Source of the DNA: Planctomycetota bacterium
GTDB taxonomy: Bacteria; Planctomycetota; UBA1135; GCA-002686595
Assembly: GCA_021413885.1 (NCBI GenBank)
Contig: JAIOPM010000037.1
Span: forward strand, 95,059-159,058
Reading direction: 5' to 3'
DNA: 64,000 nucleotides
The notes below the pieces were generated by a model. The model did no database searches. It was not told the origin of the DNA and worked only from the letters and a program-made list of their open reading frames with translations. Numbering within the stretch: the stretch's first letter is position 1; every line of letters starts with the position of its first letter. The translations under genes and the position numbers were made by a program. Shown piece by piece: positions 45,044 through 54,047 of this stretch.

Positions 45044-46879
45044 TCACTCGCCGATCGAGATCGGACGCTCGGGTTGCAGCTCGAGCAAGGCGCGCACGCG
45101 TTCGAGATCGACCGAACCGCGGGGGTCGAGCAACAGCTCGGGCCGCGCGGCGAGCGCCGCATCCGCGAGCGGCAACGACCGCGCCGCGATCCGACCGCGC
45201 AGCACCGCGGTACGCCGCTCGAGCGACGCGAGCGGATCGTAGTCGGCGACATCGCCGCCGAGCGCGAGCAACGCGCGCCGCGCCAGCGTGCGGATCGCCG
45301 GATAGCCGTCGCCGAGGACGATCTCGAGCTGCGCCTTCGCCCACGCCTTGCCGCGTTCGTCGAGCGCGGAGTCCGCGCGGCCGAACGCCTTCGCGTAGAC
45401 CGCGCGCTGCACCGCGTCGCCGGCGTCGAGCGACACCAACGCCTCGGCGACGTCGAGCGGTCCACGGTCCGGGCGCGAGCGCGGCGCGCGGTGCTCGCTC
45501 CCCCACCACTTCGCCGCGGCGTCGGCGGCCCACGCCGCGGTGCGATCGAGATGGCACAGCGTGCACGCGTTCGGTCGACCGCCCTCGACGTCGCGCGCGA
45601 CGTCCGGCGACTCGATGCGGTGGCTGCGATGGATCTCGACGACGCCGTAGACGATCGACGGCATGTGGCATTCGAGACAGCGCGAACCGCTCGAGTCGAG
45701 CGCGTGATGCGTGTGCGCCGCGACGTCGGCCGCGATCTCGGCGTGGCATTGCGTGCACGCCGCGTCGCCGCGCATCTCGGGCTCGACCATGCCCTTCGGA
45801 TCGCCGGAGTGCATGCGATGGCACGAGCTGCACGTCAGCTCGCCGTCCTTCGCGCACGGCGATTGGGTGAGGCCGAGGTATTCGTACGCGGTCAGCCGCG
45901 CGGTGCCGTCGTTCCAGAAGCGGCGGCGGAAGAGCTCCGGATTGCGCGCGTCGAGCGTCGGCGTCTCGCGCGTGATCGGGCTGACGTGACCGGCGAGCTC
46001 GTCGTCGGGCCGGAACGTCGGACCGCTCGCGAGGAACGTCCACAACTTCTCCTGCGGATCGGGCAAACGCTGCGAATGGCATTGACCGCAGACCGCGTTC
46101 GCGCGCTCCTGCGGCAACTCGCGTGGATCGACGATCGCGCCGACGTCGGCGAGTCCGAGCCCGACGACGAACTTCGCGAGCGCGCCGCGCAACTTGCCGA
46201 CGTGCTCCGCGCCCGGACCGTGGCAACTCTCGCACGCGATGCCGAGCTCCTCGACCTTCGACTCGAAACGATGCGGCTCCGCGGGCCGCCGTTCGCTCGC
46301 GCCGACGAGCCGCGGCATCGGCCCGGTGTTGTGGCAGAAGATGCAGTTCTCGTTCCACGTCGCGACGTGCGCGCCCCAGTCGTCGGAGTCGGGCTCGAGG
46401 AAGAGCGCGTTCAAGTGCGACCAACGCGCTTCGTCGACGTGCCACACGAGCGGCAGACGGCGCAGCGCATCGGGGCCCGAGCCGACGCGCTCGAAGTACT
46501 GTTGGTAGCGCCGCGACCCGACGCACAACGCGACCTCGGCGGTGCGCGCGCTCTCGACGCCGAACGACGGGAGCTCGAAGTAGAAGCGTCCGTCGCGTTC
46601 GAACGGCCGCGCGCGGGCGCCGAAGAGCTCGACCTCGACGCCGTCGAAACGACCGAGCACGCTCGCGCGCGTCGGCATCTGCGTCATCGTCGAGTGGTAC
46701 GTGCGCCGCCAACTCGCGTAGCGATCGGCGTGGCAACCGCGGCAAGCGCCTGAGCCCTCGAAGTCGCGCGCTCGTTCGACGAGCGCGTTCTCCGGCGCCG
46801 CGCGTCGCGGATCGAGGCCGACCGCGAGCGCGAGCAACGCACACGCGACGAGAACGACGACGACGCGAGTGCGAACCAC
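45044..46879 (-). CDS. Exported octahaem c-type cytochrome
   Basis: 611 residues from a GTG at 46879 that opens a signal sequence (VVVVLVACALLALAVG). Eight CxxCH haem sites follow in order: CRGCH, CIFCH, CESCH, CGQCH, CSSCH, CTQCH, CLECH and CTLCH. Early residues YASWRRTYHSTMTQM resemble other multihaem cytochromes of this phylum. The C-terminal 130 residues after the last haem are helical, HEAT-like (PAIRTLARRALLALGG). The protein should move electrons outside the inner membrane; no catalytic lysine-type haem motif marks a nitrite reductase. It follows the CnoX-like gene by 32 bases. Confidence 0.88.
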   Translation of the reverse strand: MVRTRVVVVLVACALLALAVGLDPRRAAPENALVERARDFEGSGACRGCHADRYASWRRTYHSTMTQMPTRASVLGRFDGVEVELFGARARPFERDGRFYFELPSFGVESARTAEVALCVGSRRYQQYFERVGSGPDALRRLPLVWHVDEARWSHLNALFLEPDSDDWGAHVATWNENCIFCHNTGPMPRLVGASERRPAEPHRFESKVEELGIACESCHGPGAEHVGKLRGALAKFVVGLGLADVGAIVDPRELPQERANAVCGQCHSQRLPDPQEKLWTFLASGPTFRPDDELAGHVSPITRETPTLDARNPELFRRRFWNDGTARLTAYEYLGLTQSPCAKDGELTCSSCHRMHSGDPKGMVEPEMRGDAACTQCHAEIAADVAAHTHHALDSSGSRCLECHMPSIVYGVVEIHRSHRIESPDVARDVEGGRPNACTLCHLDRTAAWAADAAAKWWGSEHRAPRSRPDRGPLDVAEALVSLDAGDAVQRAVYAKAFGRADSALDERGKAWAKAQLEIVLGDGYPAIRTLARRALLALGGDVADYDPLASLERRTAVLRGRIAARSLPLADAALAARPELLLDPRGSVDLERVRALLELQPERPISIGE

Positions 46880-46911
46880 GGCGCGGCGAGGATAGCGCGC
46901 GCCGGGAGGAC

Positions 46912-47769
46912 TCAGGGGCACAAGAGGATCGAGAGTCGGCGTTGGTAGTCGACGACGAGCGGATGCTCGAACCCGAGCACCTCGAACACCTCGACCAACG
47001 CCTTGCGCGGCGCGCCGCCTTGGAACTTCAGGTCGCGCTGCGCGGCGCTCCACAGGAGCTCGAGACCACGCTCCGCCTCGCCCGCGGCGACCAAGGCCTT
47101 GCCGTACTCGAGCTGGAGCGCGAGGTCGCCGGGCGCGAGCGCGAACTGCGCCGCGAGGCCGTCGAGCGCGCTCTTCTTGTTCGCGAACTCGAGGCGTTGG
47201 GTCAGCGACTTGCCTTCGTCGCTCGCGCGCTCCTCGTCGGTGAGCTTCGCCTCGACCAAGCGCGCTTCCTCGACCTTTCCGACGTCGATCAAGAGCTTCG
47301 CGATCAGCAAGCGCGCGTTGCCGTCGTCGTGCTTCTCGCGCAGGTGCTCGCGCAGCAGCGCGATCGCTTCGTCGCGCTTGCCGGCCTCGTCGAGCTTCTT
47401 CGCCTCGACCAACACGTCGACCGCCGGCGCGCCAAGGTGCTTCTCGAGGAACTTCTTCACTTGCGGCTCGGGCAACGCGCCCATGAAGCCGTCGACCGGC
47501 CGCCCGCCCTTCATCAACACCACCGTCGGAACGCTTTGGATCCGGAAGGCGTCGCCGAGCTCGGGGTTCTTGTCGATGTCGATCTTCGCGAGCACGACAC
47601 GACCTCCGGAGTCCTTCACCACCTTCTCGAGGATCGGCCCGAGCGTCTTGCACGGCGCGCACCACGTCGCCCAGAAGTCGACGAGCACCGGCGTCGCGTG
47701 CGAGCGCTCGACGACGTCGCGCTCGAAGTTCTCCAGTTGGACGTCGAAGGCGGCGGCTGTGGTTTCCAT
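46912..47769 (-). CDS. Thioredoxin-domain co-chaperone (CnoX/YbbN-like)
   Basis: 285 residues from the ATG at 47769. The N-terminal thioredoxin domain holds WCAPC at 36-40 and the cis-Pro segment IQSVPTVVLM. The C-terminal 170 residues are helical tetratricopeptide-like repeats (DEAIALLREHLREKHDDGNARLLIAKLLI). Length and layout match E. coli CnoX (YbbN, 284 residues), a chaperedoxin that guards client proteins and hands them to GroEL or DnaK. Unlike E. coli CnoX, which has SxxC, both active-site cysteines are kept, so thiol reductase activity is likely. No signal peptide is visible. Confidence 0.88.
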   Translation of the reverse strand: METTAAAFDVQLENFERDVVERSHATPVLVDFWATWCAPCKTLGPILEKVVKDSGGRVVLAKIDIDKNPELGDAFRIQSVPTVVLMKGGRPVDGFMGALPEPQVKKFLEKHLGAPAVDVLVEAKKLDEAGKRDEAIALLREHLREKHDDGNARLLIAKLLIDVGKVEEARLVEAKLTDEERASDEGKSLTQRLEFANKKSALDGLAAQFALAPGDLALQLEYGKALVAAGEAERGLELLWSAAQRDLKFQGGAPRKALVEVFEVLGFEHPLVVDYQRRLSILLCP

Positions 47770-47775
47770 GGTTCT

Positions 47776-47781
47776 CTCCTC
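47776..47781 (-). promoter_or_regulatory. GAGGAG ribosome site of the CnoX-like gene
   Basis: On the minus strand GAGGAG lies six bases before the ATG at 47769 and fixes that start, although the frame is open further upstream. Confidence 0.7.
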
Positions 47782-47861
47782 AGGGGTCTCGAAGCGCGCG
47801 ACGCGCGCGCTCGATCCGCGTCGGCGGAACGAACTCGCGCGTCGTCGTCGCGAAGCGGCTC

Positions 47862-48377
47862 TCAGTGCTTCTTGCCGCCGCCTTCGCCTTCGCCTTCTTC
47901 TTGCTTGTACTTGTCGTGGCCCTCGTTCTTGAGGCCCATCAGCTTGTTCTTGATGATCGTGTCGGCGTCCTTGTACTTGCCGTCGAGGATCGCGACTTCG
48001 GCATCGCACGCGAGCTTGAGCACTTCGATCAACGTCTTGCGGTAGCCGACGACGAACTCAGGTCGCTTCTTCTCCTCGACGGTCGCCGCCTTCTCCGGCG
48101 TCGCGGCCTTCGCAGCGACCACGGCGCGCTCGAACTTGGTCAACGCTTCGAGAGCAGCGTCGCGGTTCTCGGCGGTGACGCCGCGACCGAGCACCTTCAT
48201 CGCGCCGTTCATCTCGCGCATCGAGCCTTCGAGCTCTTCGTCGATGGCGGTGACGACGGCGGCGTTCGCTGCGGCGCGCGCACTCTGGAGTGAACTCCAG
48301 GCAGCGACCGACACGACACCGGACGCGAGCAGCAGGACGGTGAGGACACGGCCGGAACGGGGACGCGCGAAGAGCAT
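47862..48377 (-). CDS. Exported cytochrome b562-like four-helix protein
   Basis: 171 residues with an N-terminal membrane or signal segment (VLTVLLLASGVVSVAAW). The rest is helical and follows cytochrome b562: GSMREMNGAMKVLG aligns with the first b562 helix, placing Met 53 at the axial Met 7 position, and NEGHDKYK aligns with the last helix, placing His 154 at the axial His 102 position. ALTKFERAVVAAKAATP matches the second helix. Cytochrome b562 proteins are small periplasmic haem b carriers. The tail is Gly/Glu/Lys-rich. It leads a minus-strand set with CnoX-like and octahaem genes, 92 bases before the former. Confidence 0.72.
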   Translation of the reverse strand: MLFARPRSGRVLTVLLLASGVVSVAAWSSLQSARAAANAAVVTAIDEELEGSMREMNGAMKVLGRGVTAENRDAALEALTKFERAVVAAKAATPEKAATVEEKKRPEFVVGYRKTLIEVLKLACDAEVAILDGKYKDADTIIKNKLMGLKNEGHDKYKQEEGEGEGGGKKH

Positions 48378-48698
48378 CGAGAACGGACTCCTGAAAAGGG
48401 ACGTGGGTGAACGACCTCGGCTACGGCGTCGAACGACCCGGCGCGAGGGCGGAAGGTAGTAACACGGCTCACCCCGCTACGTCTCGCGGGTTCGAGGCTC
48501 GTCACGCGCGCCGCCGTCGCCCTAGGCGCCGCCCGCGTCAAGGACCGGAAAGCGGTTCCGGCGACGGTCGAACGCCCTCCGCAGCCGCCCCGACGGCACC
48601 TCGAAAGCAGCCCCACGCGGCTGTTTCATGGAATGCGCTTTTTGCCTGAGCCCCTGCGCCGGTGCACGCCGAAAGCGTGCCGGGGCCGGAGCGACATC
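48378..48698. other. Divergent promoter region between cytochrome b562-like gene and pseudopilin operon
   Basis: This 321-base stretch separates two divergent operons and must hold both promoters. A hairpin (GCACGC 48664-48669 with GCGTGC 48675-48680, loop CGAAA) lies in the predicted leader of the pseudopilin gene. GGAG at 48688-48691 is the ribosome site of that gene. I find no riboswitch core, convincing promoter box or small coding sequence. Confidence 0.45.
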
Positions 48699-49124
48699 AT
48701 GCAACAACCTTGGAAGATCTCGGCGCGTAGGGCGCGCGGCGCGCGCACTCGCGCGGCCCGGCGCGCCGGCCTGACGTTGATCGAGGTCACGGTCGCGTGC
48801 TCCGTGGTCGCCACCGTCCTGCTCGCGGCGGCGAGCGGGTTCACGAGCAGCCTGAAGTCGGTCGGCCAGTCGAAGGCGATCAGCCGCGCGTCGGTCTACC
48901 TCGGGAGCGTGATGGAAGACTTGTCGGCGCTCGACTACGACGCGTTGCTCGCGAAGAACGGCTCCCAGTACTTCGACCACACCAACGCGACCGACTCGAA
49001 GTACTCGGTCTCGTTGGTCGTGTTCCCCGCGCAACTCGATCTCCTGCAGCTGCGCGCGACGCTGACCGATCTGCAGACCGGCAACACGCTCGGCACGTTG
49101 ACGACGCAGAGGAGCCGCCGATGA
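48699..49124 (+). CDS. Prepilin-like protein 1 (type IV pilus/type II secretion minor pseudopilin)
   Basis: 141 residues from the ATG at 48699, which has GGAG seven bases before it. The prepilin cleavage site is RRAG|LTLIEV, with Gly 24 at -1 and the conserved Glu at +5 (Glu 29), followed by a hydrophobic helix (VTVACSVVATVLLAAASG). The leader is long and arginine-rich. It resembles PilV/GspI-type minor subunits, which prime the fibre. It is first of four coupled genes. Peptidase and motor genes are not in the window. Confidence 0.83.
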   Translation: MQQPWKISARRARGARTRAARRAGLTLIEVTVACSVVATVLLAAASGFTSSLKSVGQSKAISRASVYLGSVMEDLSALDYDALLAKNGSQYFDHTNATDSKYSVSLVVFPAQLDLLQLRATLTDLQTGNTLGTLTTQRSRR

Positions 49125-49750
49125 CGCAGCGGATCGCGGCTCGCGCGCGGCGCGGCGGCTACACCTTGATCGAGACCGCCGCGGCGGTCGCGGTGTTCAT
49201 GGTGGTCTGGTACTCGCTCGGACTCGCGCTGAAGATGGGCAACGAGTCCCAACGCGCGGTGTCGCGCATCGCGGAGGAGAGCCGCGCCCTGCGCAAATCG
49301 ATCAGCGAGCTGACCGACGAACTGCGCACGAGCACCGACTCGTCGGTCGTGACCGCGACGCTCGCGGACGGCAACGACTCGGTCAGCTTCATGGTGCCGA
49401 TCGACGTCGCGGGCGTCGCAGACTGGGGCGTGTACGACAAGCGCCTCGGCCCGCTCCCCGCCGATCGCAACCGTCCCGACTGGCGCATCCGCTACACGGT
49501 CGCTTCGGTCGACGTCGGCGCCGGCGTGATCGAGAAGCAACTGGTTCGCGAGGTCGTCGACGACCTCGGCGCCGTGCGACGTCAGGACACATTGGCGCGC
49601 GGGCTCCGGCCCGGCGTCGGCGCTCAGCCAGGCTTCCGAGTGACGAAGAACGGCGCGGTGTGGGAGCTCACCCTCTCGACGGTCGGGACCGCGGGCGTGA
49701 GCAAGGGCGAACACGAGGTATTCCATGTGCGAACACGCAACGACGATTGA
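49121..49750 (+). CDS. Prepilin-like protein 2 (PilW/GspJ-type)
   Basis: 209 residues starting in an ATGA overlap. The cleavage site is RRGG|YTLIET (Gly 13 at -1, Glu 18 at +5) with the hydrophobic helix AAAVAVFMVVWYSLGLAL. The globular part is beta-rich. Length and position after a shorter pseudopilin fit PilW or GspJ minor subunits. The residue after the cleaved Gly is Tyr rather than the usual Phe or Leu. Confidence 0.8.
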   Translation: MTQRIAARARRGGYTLIETAAAVAVFMVVWYSLGLALKMGNESQRAVSRIAEESRALRKSISELTDELRTSTDSSVVTATLADGNDSVSFMVPIDVAGVADWGVYDKRLGPLPADRNRPDWRIRYTVASVDVGAGVIEKQLVREVVDDLGAVRRQDTLARGLRPGVGAQPGFRVTKNGAVWELTLSTVGTAGVSKGEHEVFHVRTRNDD

Positions 49751-51632
49751 ACGCGCGAACCAGAGGCACGGACGACGGGGGACGGCACTCGTCAGCTCGC
49801 TGATCGTGTTCATCGGCATCGCCGGACTGCTCTACGCGTCCGCCGCGGTCGCGCACGTCGAGGTCAAGGATTCGCGCCACGCGGTCGACGACGTGCGCAC
49901 GGCGGAACTCGCGAACGCGGGCATCGAACGCGGGCTGCTGCTCCTGCGCCAAACGGCGGCGAGCGCAGGCACGCAGAATCCGCTCGGTCCGTTGACCGGG
50001 CTCTTCGCCGCGAGCCCGACGATCACGCCGATCTCCGCGCAAGCGGTGATGGACGGCGCGTCGAAGGTCGGCGCGTACACGGTTTCGCTGACGACGCTCG
50101 AGCAGACGACGTCGAGCATCACGATCGCGATCCAAGCAACCGGCTACCTGCCCGACGCGCCGGCGAACCTCGGTCCGAACGAACAGGTCAAGTCGTGGCG
50201 CGCGGTGCAGACCAACGTGCGTTACCAACTCGCGCCGAGCAAAGTCTTCGACTACGGCTACTTCATCAACAACTGGGGCTGGTTCTACGGCGACACGATC
50301 TACTGCAACGGCAACGCGCGCAGCAACGGTCAGTTCGACGCCGCGGGGTACCAACCGACCGTCACGGGTCAACCGCTCTTCGACGCATCGGCTTTCAACG
50401 GTACGAGCGTGACGCTGTCGGGCTACGCCGACGACAACAACGACGGCTTGAGCGACGGCGGCGACGGCGGCGTCTTCGCGGGGTGGGACATCATCGGCGC
50501 GCAGAACATGCACGGCAACGGCGGCAAGGCGTCGAACCAGCACGAGTTCGACGGCCCGATCACGATGCCGAACCTCTCCGACCTCTCGAACTACGAGAGC
50601 GCCGCGAAGGCCCAGAACGCGAGTATCCAGATCGCGGGCACGACGATGGCGAACGCCGTCTACGGCGACGAGCCCGGCGAGAAGCAGAACCTCTACCTCG
50701 TCGGCACCGCGTTGAACCCGATCGTGCTCAACGGTCCGGTGGTCGTACGCGGCGACCTCGTGATCAGCGGCTACGTCACCGGCCAAGGCGCGATCTACTC
50801 CGGCGGCAACGTCTACGTGCCGAACTCGGTGATCTACAAGGATCCGCCGACGACGGCGCGCCCGGCCGACAACAGCCAAGCGACGACCGAAGCGTGGATG
50901 ACGGCGAACTGGAACAAGGACTTCATGGGGCTCTTCGCGAAAGAGAACATCGTCGTCGGCGATTGCACCGATCCGACGTGGCAGGCGTACGTCGGTTGGT
51001 GGATGGGCTCGTCGATGAACAAGTCCAAGGAAGACGCCGGCGAGGACGGCATCCCGAACACCAAGGCCGGCAAGGACGGCATCCTCGGCACCGTCGACGA
51101 CGATCTGCTCGAGGACGACGGCGTCTTCACGGTCGATCACTACACCTCCGACGACGCGGATCTCGGACTGATCCCAGCGGGCAAGTCGGTCGGTGATGCG
51201 ATTCCGGGCACCGGCGAGGACATCGACGGCGACGGCGTGTTCGACGACACGAGCACGCTCGCGAACGTCACGCTCGCGAAGGCGCTCAACACCACCAACT
51301 TCGGCGGCAACATGCCGGTCGCGGGGATTCCGTCGTACAACAGCATCGCGAGCGTCTACGCGAATCGCTTGGACGCGGTGCTCTACACCAACCACTCATT
51401 CTGCTGGCTGGTGCTCGGCGGCGCCGATGCGCTGATCAACGGAGCGCTGGTCAGCCGCAACGAGAACATCATCTACGGCACGCCGGCGATGCAGGCGAAC
51501 TACGACTGTCGCTTGATCGGCGGCAACACGGGCAAGGCGGCGTCGATGCTGCCGCAGACGCTGCAACAGCCCGAGATCCTGCGCTGGACGTCGCTCGACT
51601 TCGACCCGAACCGGCATCTGGTCACGCCGTGA
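49725..51632 (+). CDS. PilX-like exported protein with large extracellular domain
   Basis: 635 residues; the ATG at 49725 lies 26 bases inside the previous gene. The N terminus (RHGRRGTALVSSLIVFIGIAGLL) is like PilX proteins, which have a pilin-type helix without the standard cleavage Glu. The rest is a large polar domain with Gly/Asn/Asp-rich turns and strands (ADDNNDGLSDGGDGG, VVVRGDLVISGYVTGQGAIY), suggesting a beta-solenoid with calcium-binding Asp/Asn loops. It probably sits at a fibre tip or the cell surface. It is much larger than PilX (about 200), so its role as a tip adhesin is inference. Confidence 0.7.
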   Translation: MCEHATTIERANQRHGRRGTALVSSLIVFIGIAGLLYASAAVAHVEVKDSRHAVDDVRTAELANAGIERGLLLLRQTAASAGTQNPLGPLTGLFAASPTITPISAQAVMDGASKVGAYTVSLTTLEQTTSSITIAIQATGYLPDAPANLGPNEQVKSWRAVQTNVRYQLAPSKVFDYGYFINNWGWFYGDTIYCNGNARSNGQFDAAGYQPTVTGQPLFDASAFNGTSVTLSGYADDNNDGLSDGGDGGVFAGWDIIGAQNMHGNGGKASNQHEFDGPITMPNLSDLSNYESAAKAQNASIQIAGTTMANAVYGDEPGEKQNLYLVGTALNPIVLNGPVVVRGDLVISGYVTGQGAIYSGGNVYVPNSVIYKDPPTTARPADNSQATTEAWMTANWNKDFMGLFAKENIVVGDCTDPTWQAYVGWWMGSSMNKSKEDAGEDGIPNTKAGKDGILGTVDDDLLEDDGVFTVDHYTSDDADLGLIPAGKSVGDAIPGTGEDIDGDGVFDDTSTLANVTLAKALNTTNFGGNMPVAGIPSYNSIASVYANRLDAVLYTNHSFCWLVLGGADALINGALVSRNENIIYGTPAMQANYDCRLIGGNTGKAASMLPQTLQQPEILRWTSLDFDPNRHLVTP

Positions 51633-52186
51633 GACGAACTTCGTCGAGCGCAAGCCGCGCGCGTGCAGCGCTGCTCGCCGTCTTCGTGCTCGCCGCGTCC
51701 GCCGCGGCGCAGGACGCGCCGACGACGCAGGAGTTGCCGCCGACGACGGCGCAACGTCGGCCTTCGTCCCACGACGAGTCCGTGCTGCGCGAGCGCAATC
51801 GTGAGCGACTGCACCCCGGTGATCCGCTGGCGCTAGGCGGGTCCGCCGGCACGGCGAACGACGCGCACGACGATTCGCCGGCGAGCGACCGCGTGATCGC
51901 CTACGTCGACCAGACCGAGGCGTACCGCCGCAAGCTCGCGATGTACGAGGAGCACGCGCACTTCACCTCTCCGGTGACGCGCGACTACGCGGCCGAACGG
52001 AAAGCGGATCCTGCCGCCGCGCCCGCGGTCCGGGCCGTCAAGCCCGCGGAGGTCGCGGTGCCGACGAAGTCGTGGGCGCCGCTGTGGTTCGGGCTCGGCG
52101 CGATCCTCTGCGCGTTGATCGTCCGCCGCGTCTCGCCGCGGATCGACGCGCGCGCGGCGCACAACGCGCAGCGTTCGGCGAGCTGA
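51629..52186 (+). CDS. Unknown exported protein with C-terminal membrane helix
   Basis: 185 residues from a GTG overlapping the previous stop as GTGA. It has a signal peptide (AALLAVFVLAASAAAQ), a hydrophilic charged middle, and one membrane helix near the C terminus (WAPLWFGLGAILCALIV), so it is a type I membrane protein. I do not recognise a family. It is the fourth gene of the pseudopilin operon and may be an accessory anchor. Confidence 0.65.
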   Translation: MRRTSSSASRARAALLAVFVLAASAAAQDAPTTQELPPTTAQRRPSSHDESVLRERNRERLHPGDPLALGGSAGTANDAHDDSPASDRVIAYVDQTEAYRRKLAMYEEHAHFTSPVTRDYAAERKADPAAAPAVRAVKPAEVAVPTKSWAPLWFGLGAILCALIVRRVSPRIDARAAHNAQRSAS

Positions 52187-52283
52187 CGAACCCGAGAGCG
52201 TTCGCCGACGGCGGCCGAGCGGCGCATTCCTGTCGCGCGGTCGGTACGCTGCTCTCGAGCTCGAGCTCGCCGACTCTTCGCCC

Positions 52284-54047
52284 ATGTCCGCCGCTCCCGT
52301 GTCCGCGCGTTCGACGCCTTGGCTCGCCGTCGCGCTGCTCGCGATCGTCGCGCTCTGCCTGCGGCTTTCCGCGCTCGACTCGGGCCTGCCCCAGCGGCCC
52401 GATCCCGACAGCATCGTCTTCCACGATCAGGTCGAGCACCTCGAACGCAACGATCCGCATCCCGAACGCGATCTGACGTTCGGCTTCTATCCGCTGCTCG
52501 TCGCACGGATCACCGCGTTGGTCTTCGAGCCCGCGCCGACGACTCCGCCGGCGCGCGATCTCGACCTGCACCTCGCTCGCGCGTCGAGCGCGCACCTCCA
52601 CCTGCGCATCGTCGTCGCGGTGTTGTCGGTGCTCGCGGTGCCGGGGACCTTTCTGCTCGCGCGCCGATTCCTGTCGAGCCTCGGCGCGTTGGTCGCCGCG
52701 ATGTGCATGGCGACGAGCACGCTGAACCTCTGGTTCGCGGTGCAAGCGCGGCCGCACGCGGTGTCGTCGGCGCTCGCGTTGCTCGCGGTGCTCGCCGCGT
52801 TGAACTTGCGGCGGCGACGGGATTGGGTGGCGTGGGCGTGGACCGGGCTCGCGTTCGGACTGGCGATCGGTTCGCTCGAGAGCGGCGTGCTCGTGCTCGG
52901 CTCGTTCGCGGCGGCGCTCCTGCTGCGCGAGGCGCCGACGACGAATTCGAAACCGGCGGGCGTGCTCGGCGCGGCGCTCGCCGTCGGCCTCGTCGCGCTC
53001 TGCGTGTTCGCGTTCTATCCGTTCCTGTTCGCGGCGAGCGAGGGACGCGACGCGGCGCGAATCGCGTTCGACGGCAACGAGCTCGACCTCTTCGGCCACG
53101 TGATCTATCTTCGCCAGTTCGACGGTCGAGGGTTCGCGACGATCGCGGCGGCGCTGCGCGACTATGACCCGTGGCTCGCGTTGCTCGGGCTCGTGGGCGG
53201 CCTGCTCGCACTCGCGCGACTGCGCGTTCGCGTCGAAGGTCGTCCGTGGAAGGACCTCGTCGTCGTGCTCGCGTTCGTCGTGCCGTACTTGTTGGTGTTC
53301 GGCGCGTACCAGCGGACGTACCAACGCTTCGTCCTTCCTCTGTTACCGTTCGTCGTGTTGCTCGCCGCCTACGCCGTCGAGCGCGCGGTCGCCGCCGTGC
53401 GCGAGCGACGGTTCGCGCCGGCGCTGGCGCTCGCGTTGGTCGCGCCGCAGATCGCGCTCGCCGTCGGCGTCAACGCCGCGCGGCGCGCACCCGACACAGT
53501 CACCCGCGCGTCGACGTGGATCGCGGAACACCTCGAGCCCGGCGCCGATCGCATCCTGTGGATGCCGACGTTCGATCTGCGGCTCCCCTACTCGCTCGCT
53601 GCGCAGCGGGAGAGCGGCGAGTCGTTCGACACGCCGAAGCGTCCGTGGTTCCGCTACCAACTCGGACTTGCGATCGACGAGCGTCCGACGCCAACGTGGA
53701 ACGTCGTCGCGCTGCCGCTTGCGACCGACGAACAACGCGCTCACGCGGAACGCGATCCGGCGGGCTACCTGCGCGAGCTGCACGCCGACTACGCGGTGAT
53801 CGAGGTCTACGAAGCGGGCCGTCCGCCGCCGGCGCTCCGCGCGGTGCGCCTCGGGCTCCTTTCGATCGCGGACCGCGTGCAACGCTTCTCCCCCGAAGTC
53901 CACGACTCGGAGGACGCGTTGCCTTTGGTCGGCCAGGACGACGAGTTCCCGCGCACGCACGTGTGGGCGTGGCGCGCGGCGCGCGCGCGTTGCCTCGGGC
54001 CGGTGATCGAGATCTGGAAGTTGCGCGACGGCGCGCGCGCGCGATGA
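52284..54047 (+). CDS. GT-C-like polytopic membrane protein (glycosyltransferase candidate)
   Basis: 587 residues with about eleven membrane segments in the first 400 and a soluble C-terminal domain. The first loop after helix one has acidic residues (RPDPDSIVFHDQVEHLERN), as in GT-C transferases that use lipid-linked sugars. Later helices are Ala/Leu/Val-rich. The C-terminal domain holds YAVIEVYEAG-type strands. It is probably a protein- or lipid-linked glycosyltransferase. It is coupled to the next membrane protein by ATGA. Confidence 0.65.
   Translation: MSAAPVSARSTPWLAVALLAIVALCLRLSALDSGLPQRPDPDSIVFHDQVEHLERNDPHPERDLTFGFYPLLVARITALVFEPAPTTPPARDLDLHLARASSAHLHLRIVVAVLSVLAVPGTFLLARRFLSSLGALVAAMCMATSTLNLWFAVQARPHAVSSALALLAVLAALNLRRRRDWVAWAWTGLAFGLAIGSLESGVLVLGSFAAALLLREAPTTNSKPAGVLGAALAVGLVALCVFAFYPFLFAASEGRDAARIAFDGNELDLFGHVIYLRQFDGRGFATIAAALRDYDPWLALLGLVGGLLALARLRVRVEGRPWKDLVVVLAFVVPYLLVFGAYQRTYQRFVLPLLPFVVLLAAYAVERAVAAVRERRFAPALALALVAPQIALAVGVNAARRAPDTVTRASTWIAEHLEPGADRILWMPTFDLRLPYSLAAQRESGESFDTPKRPWFRYQLGLAIDERPTPTWNVVALPLATDEQRAHAERDPAGYLRELHADYAVIEVYEAGRPPPALRAVRLGLLSIADRVQRFSPEVHDSEDALPLVGQDDEFPRTHVWAWRAARARCLGPVIEIWKLRDGARAR

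Noticed and set aside
45044..46879. Ammonia-forming nitrite reductase (NrfA) or hydroxylamine oxidoreductase
   Set aside because: All eight haem sites are CxxCH; there is no CxxCK site, and no Tyr crosslink motif could be recognised. The function is left as an octahaem cytochrome.
48664..48680. Riboswitch (cyclic di-GMP type) in the pseudopilin leader
   Set aside because: Only a 6-bp hairpin with a CGAAA loop is visible. The conserved core of known cyclic di-GMP riboswitches and a second helix are not found.
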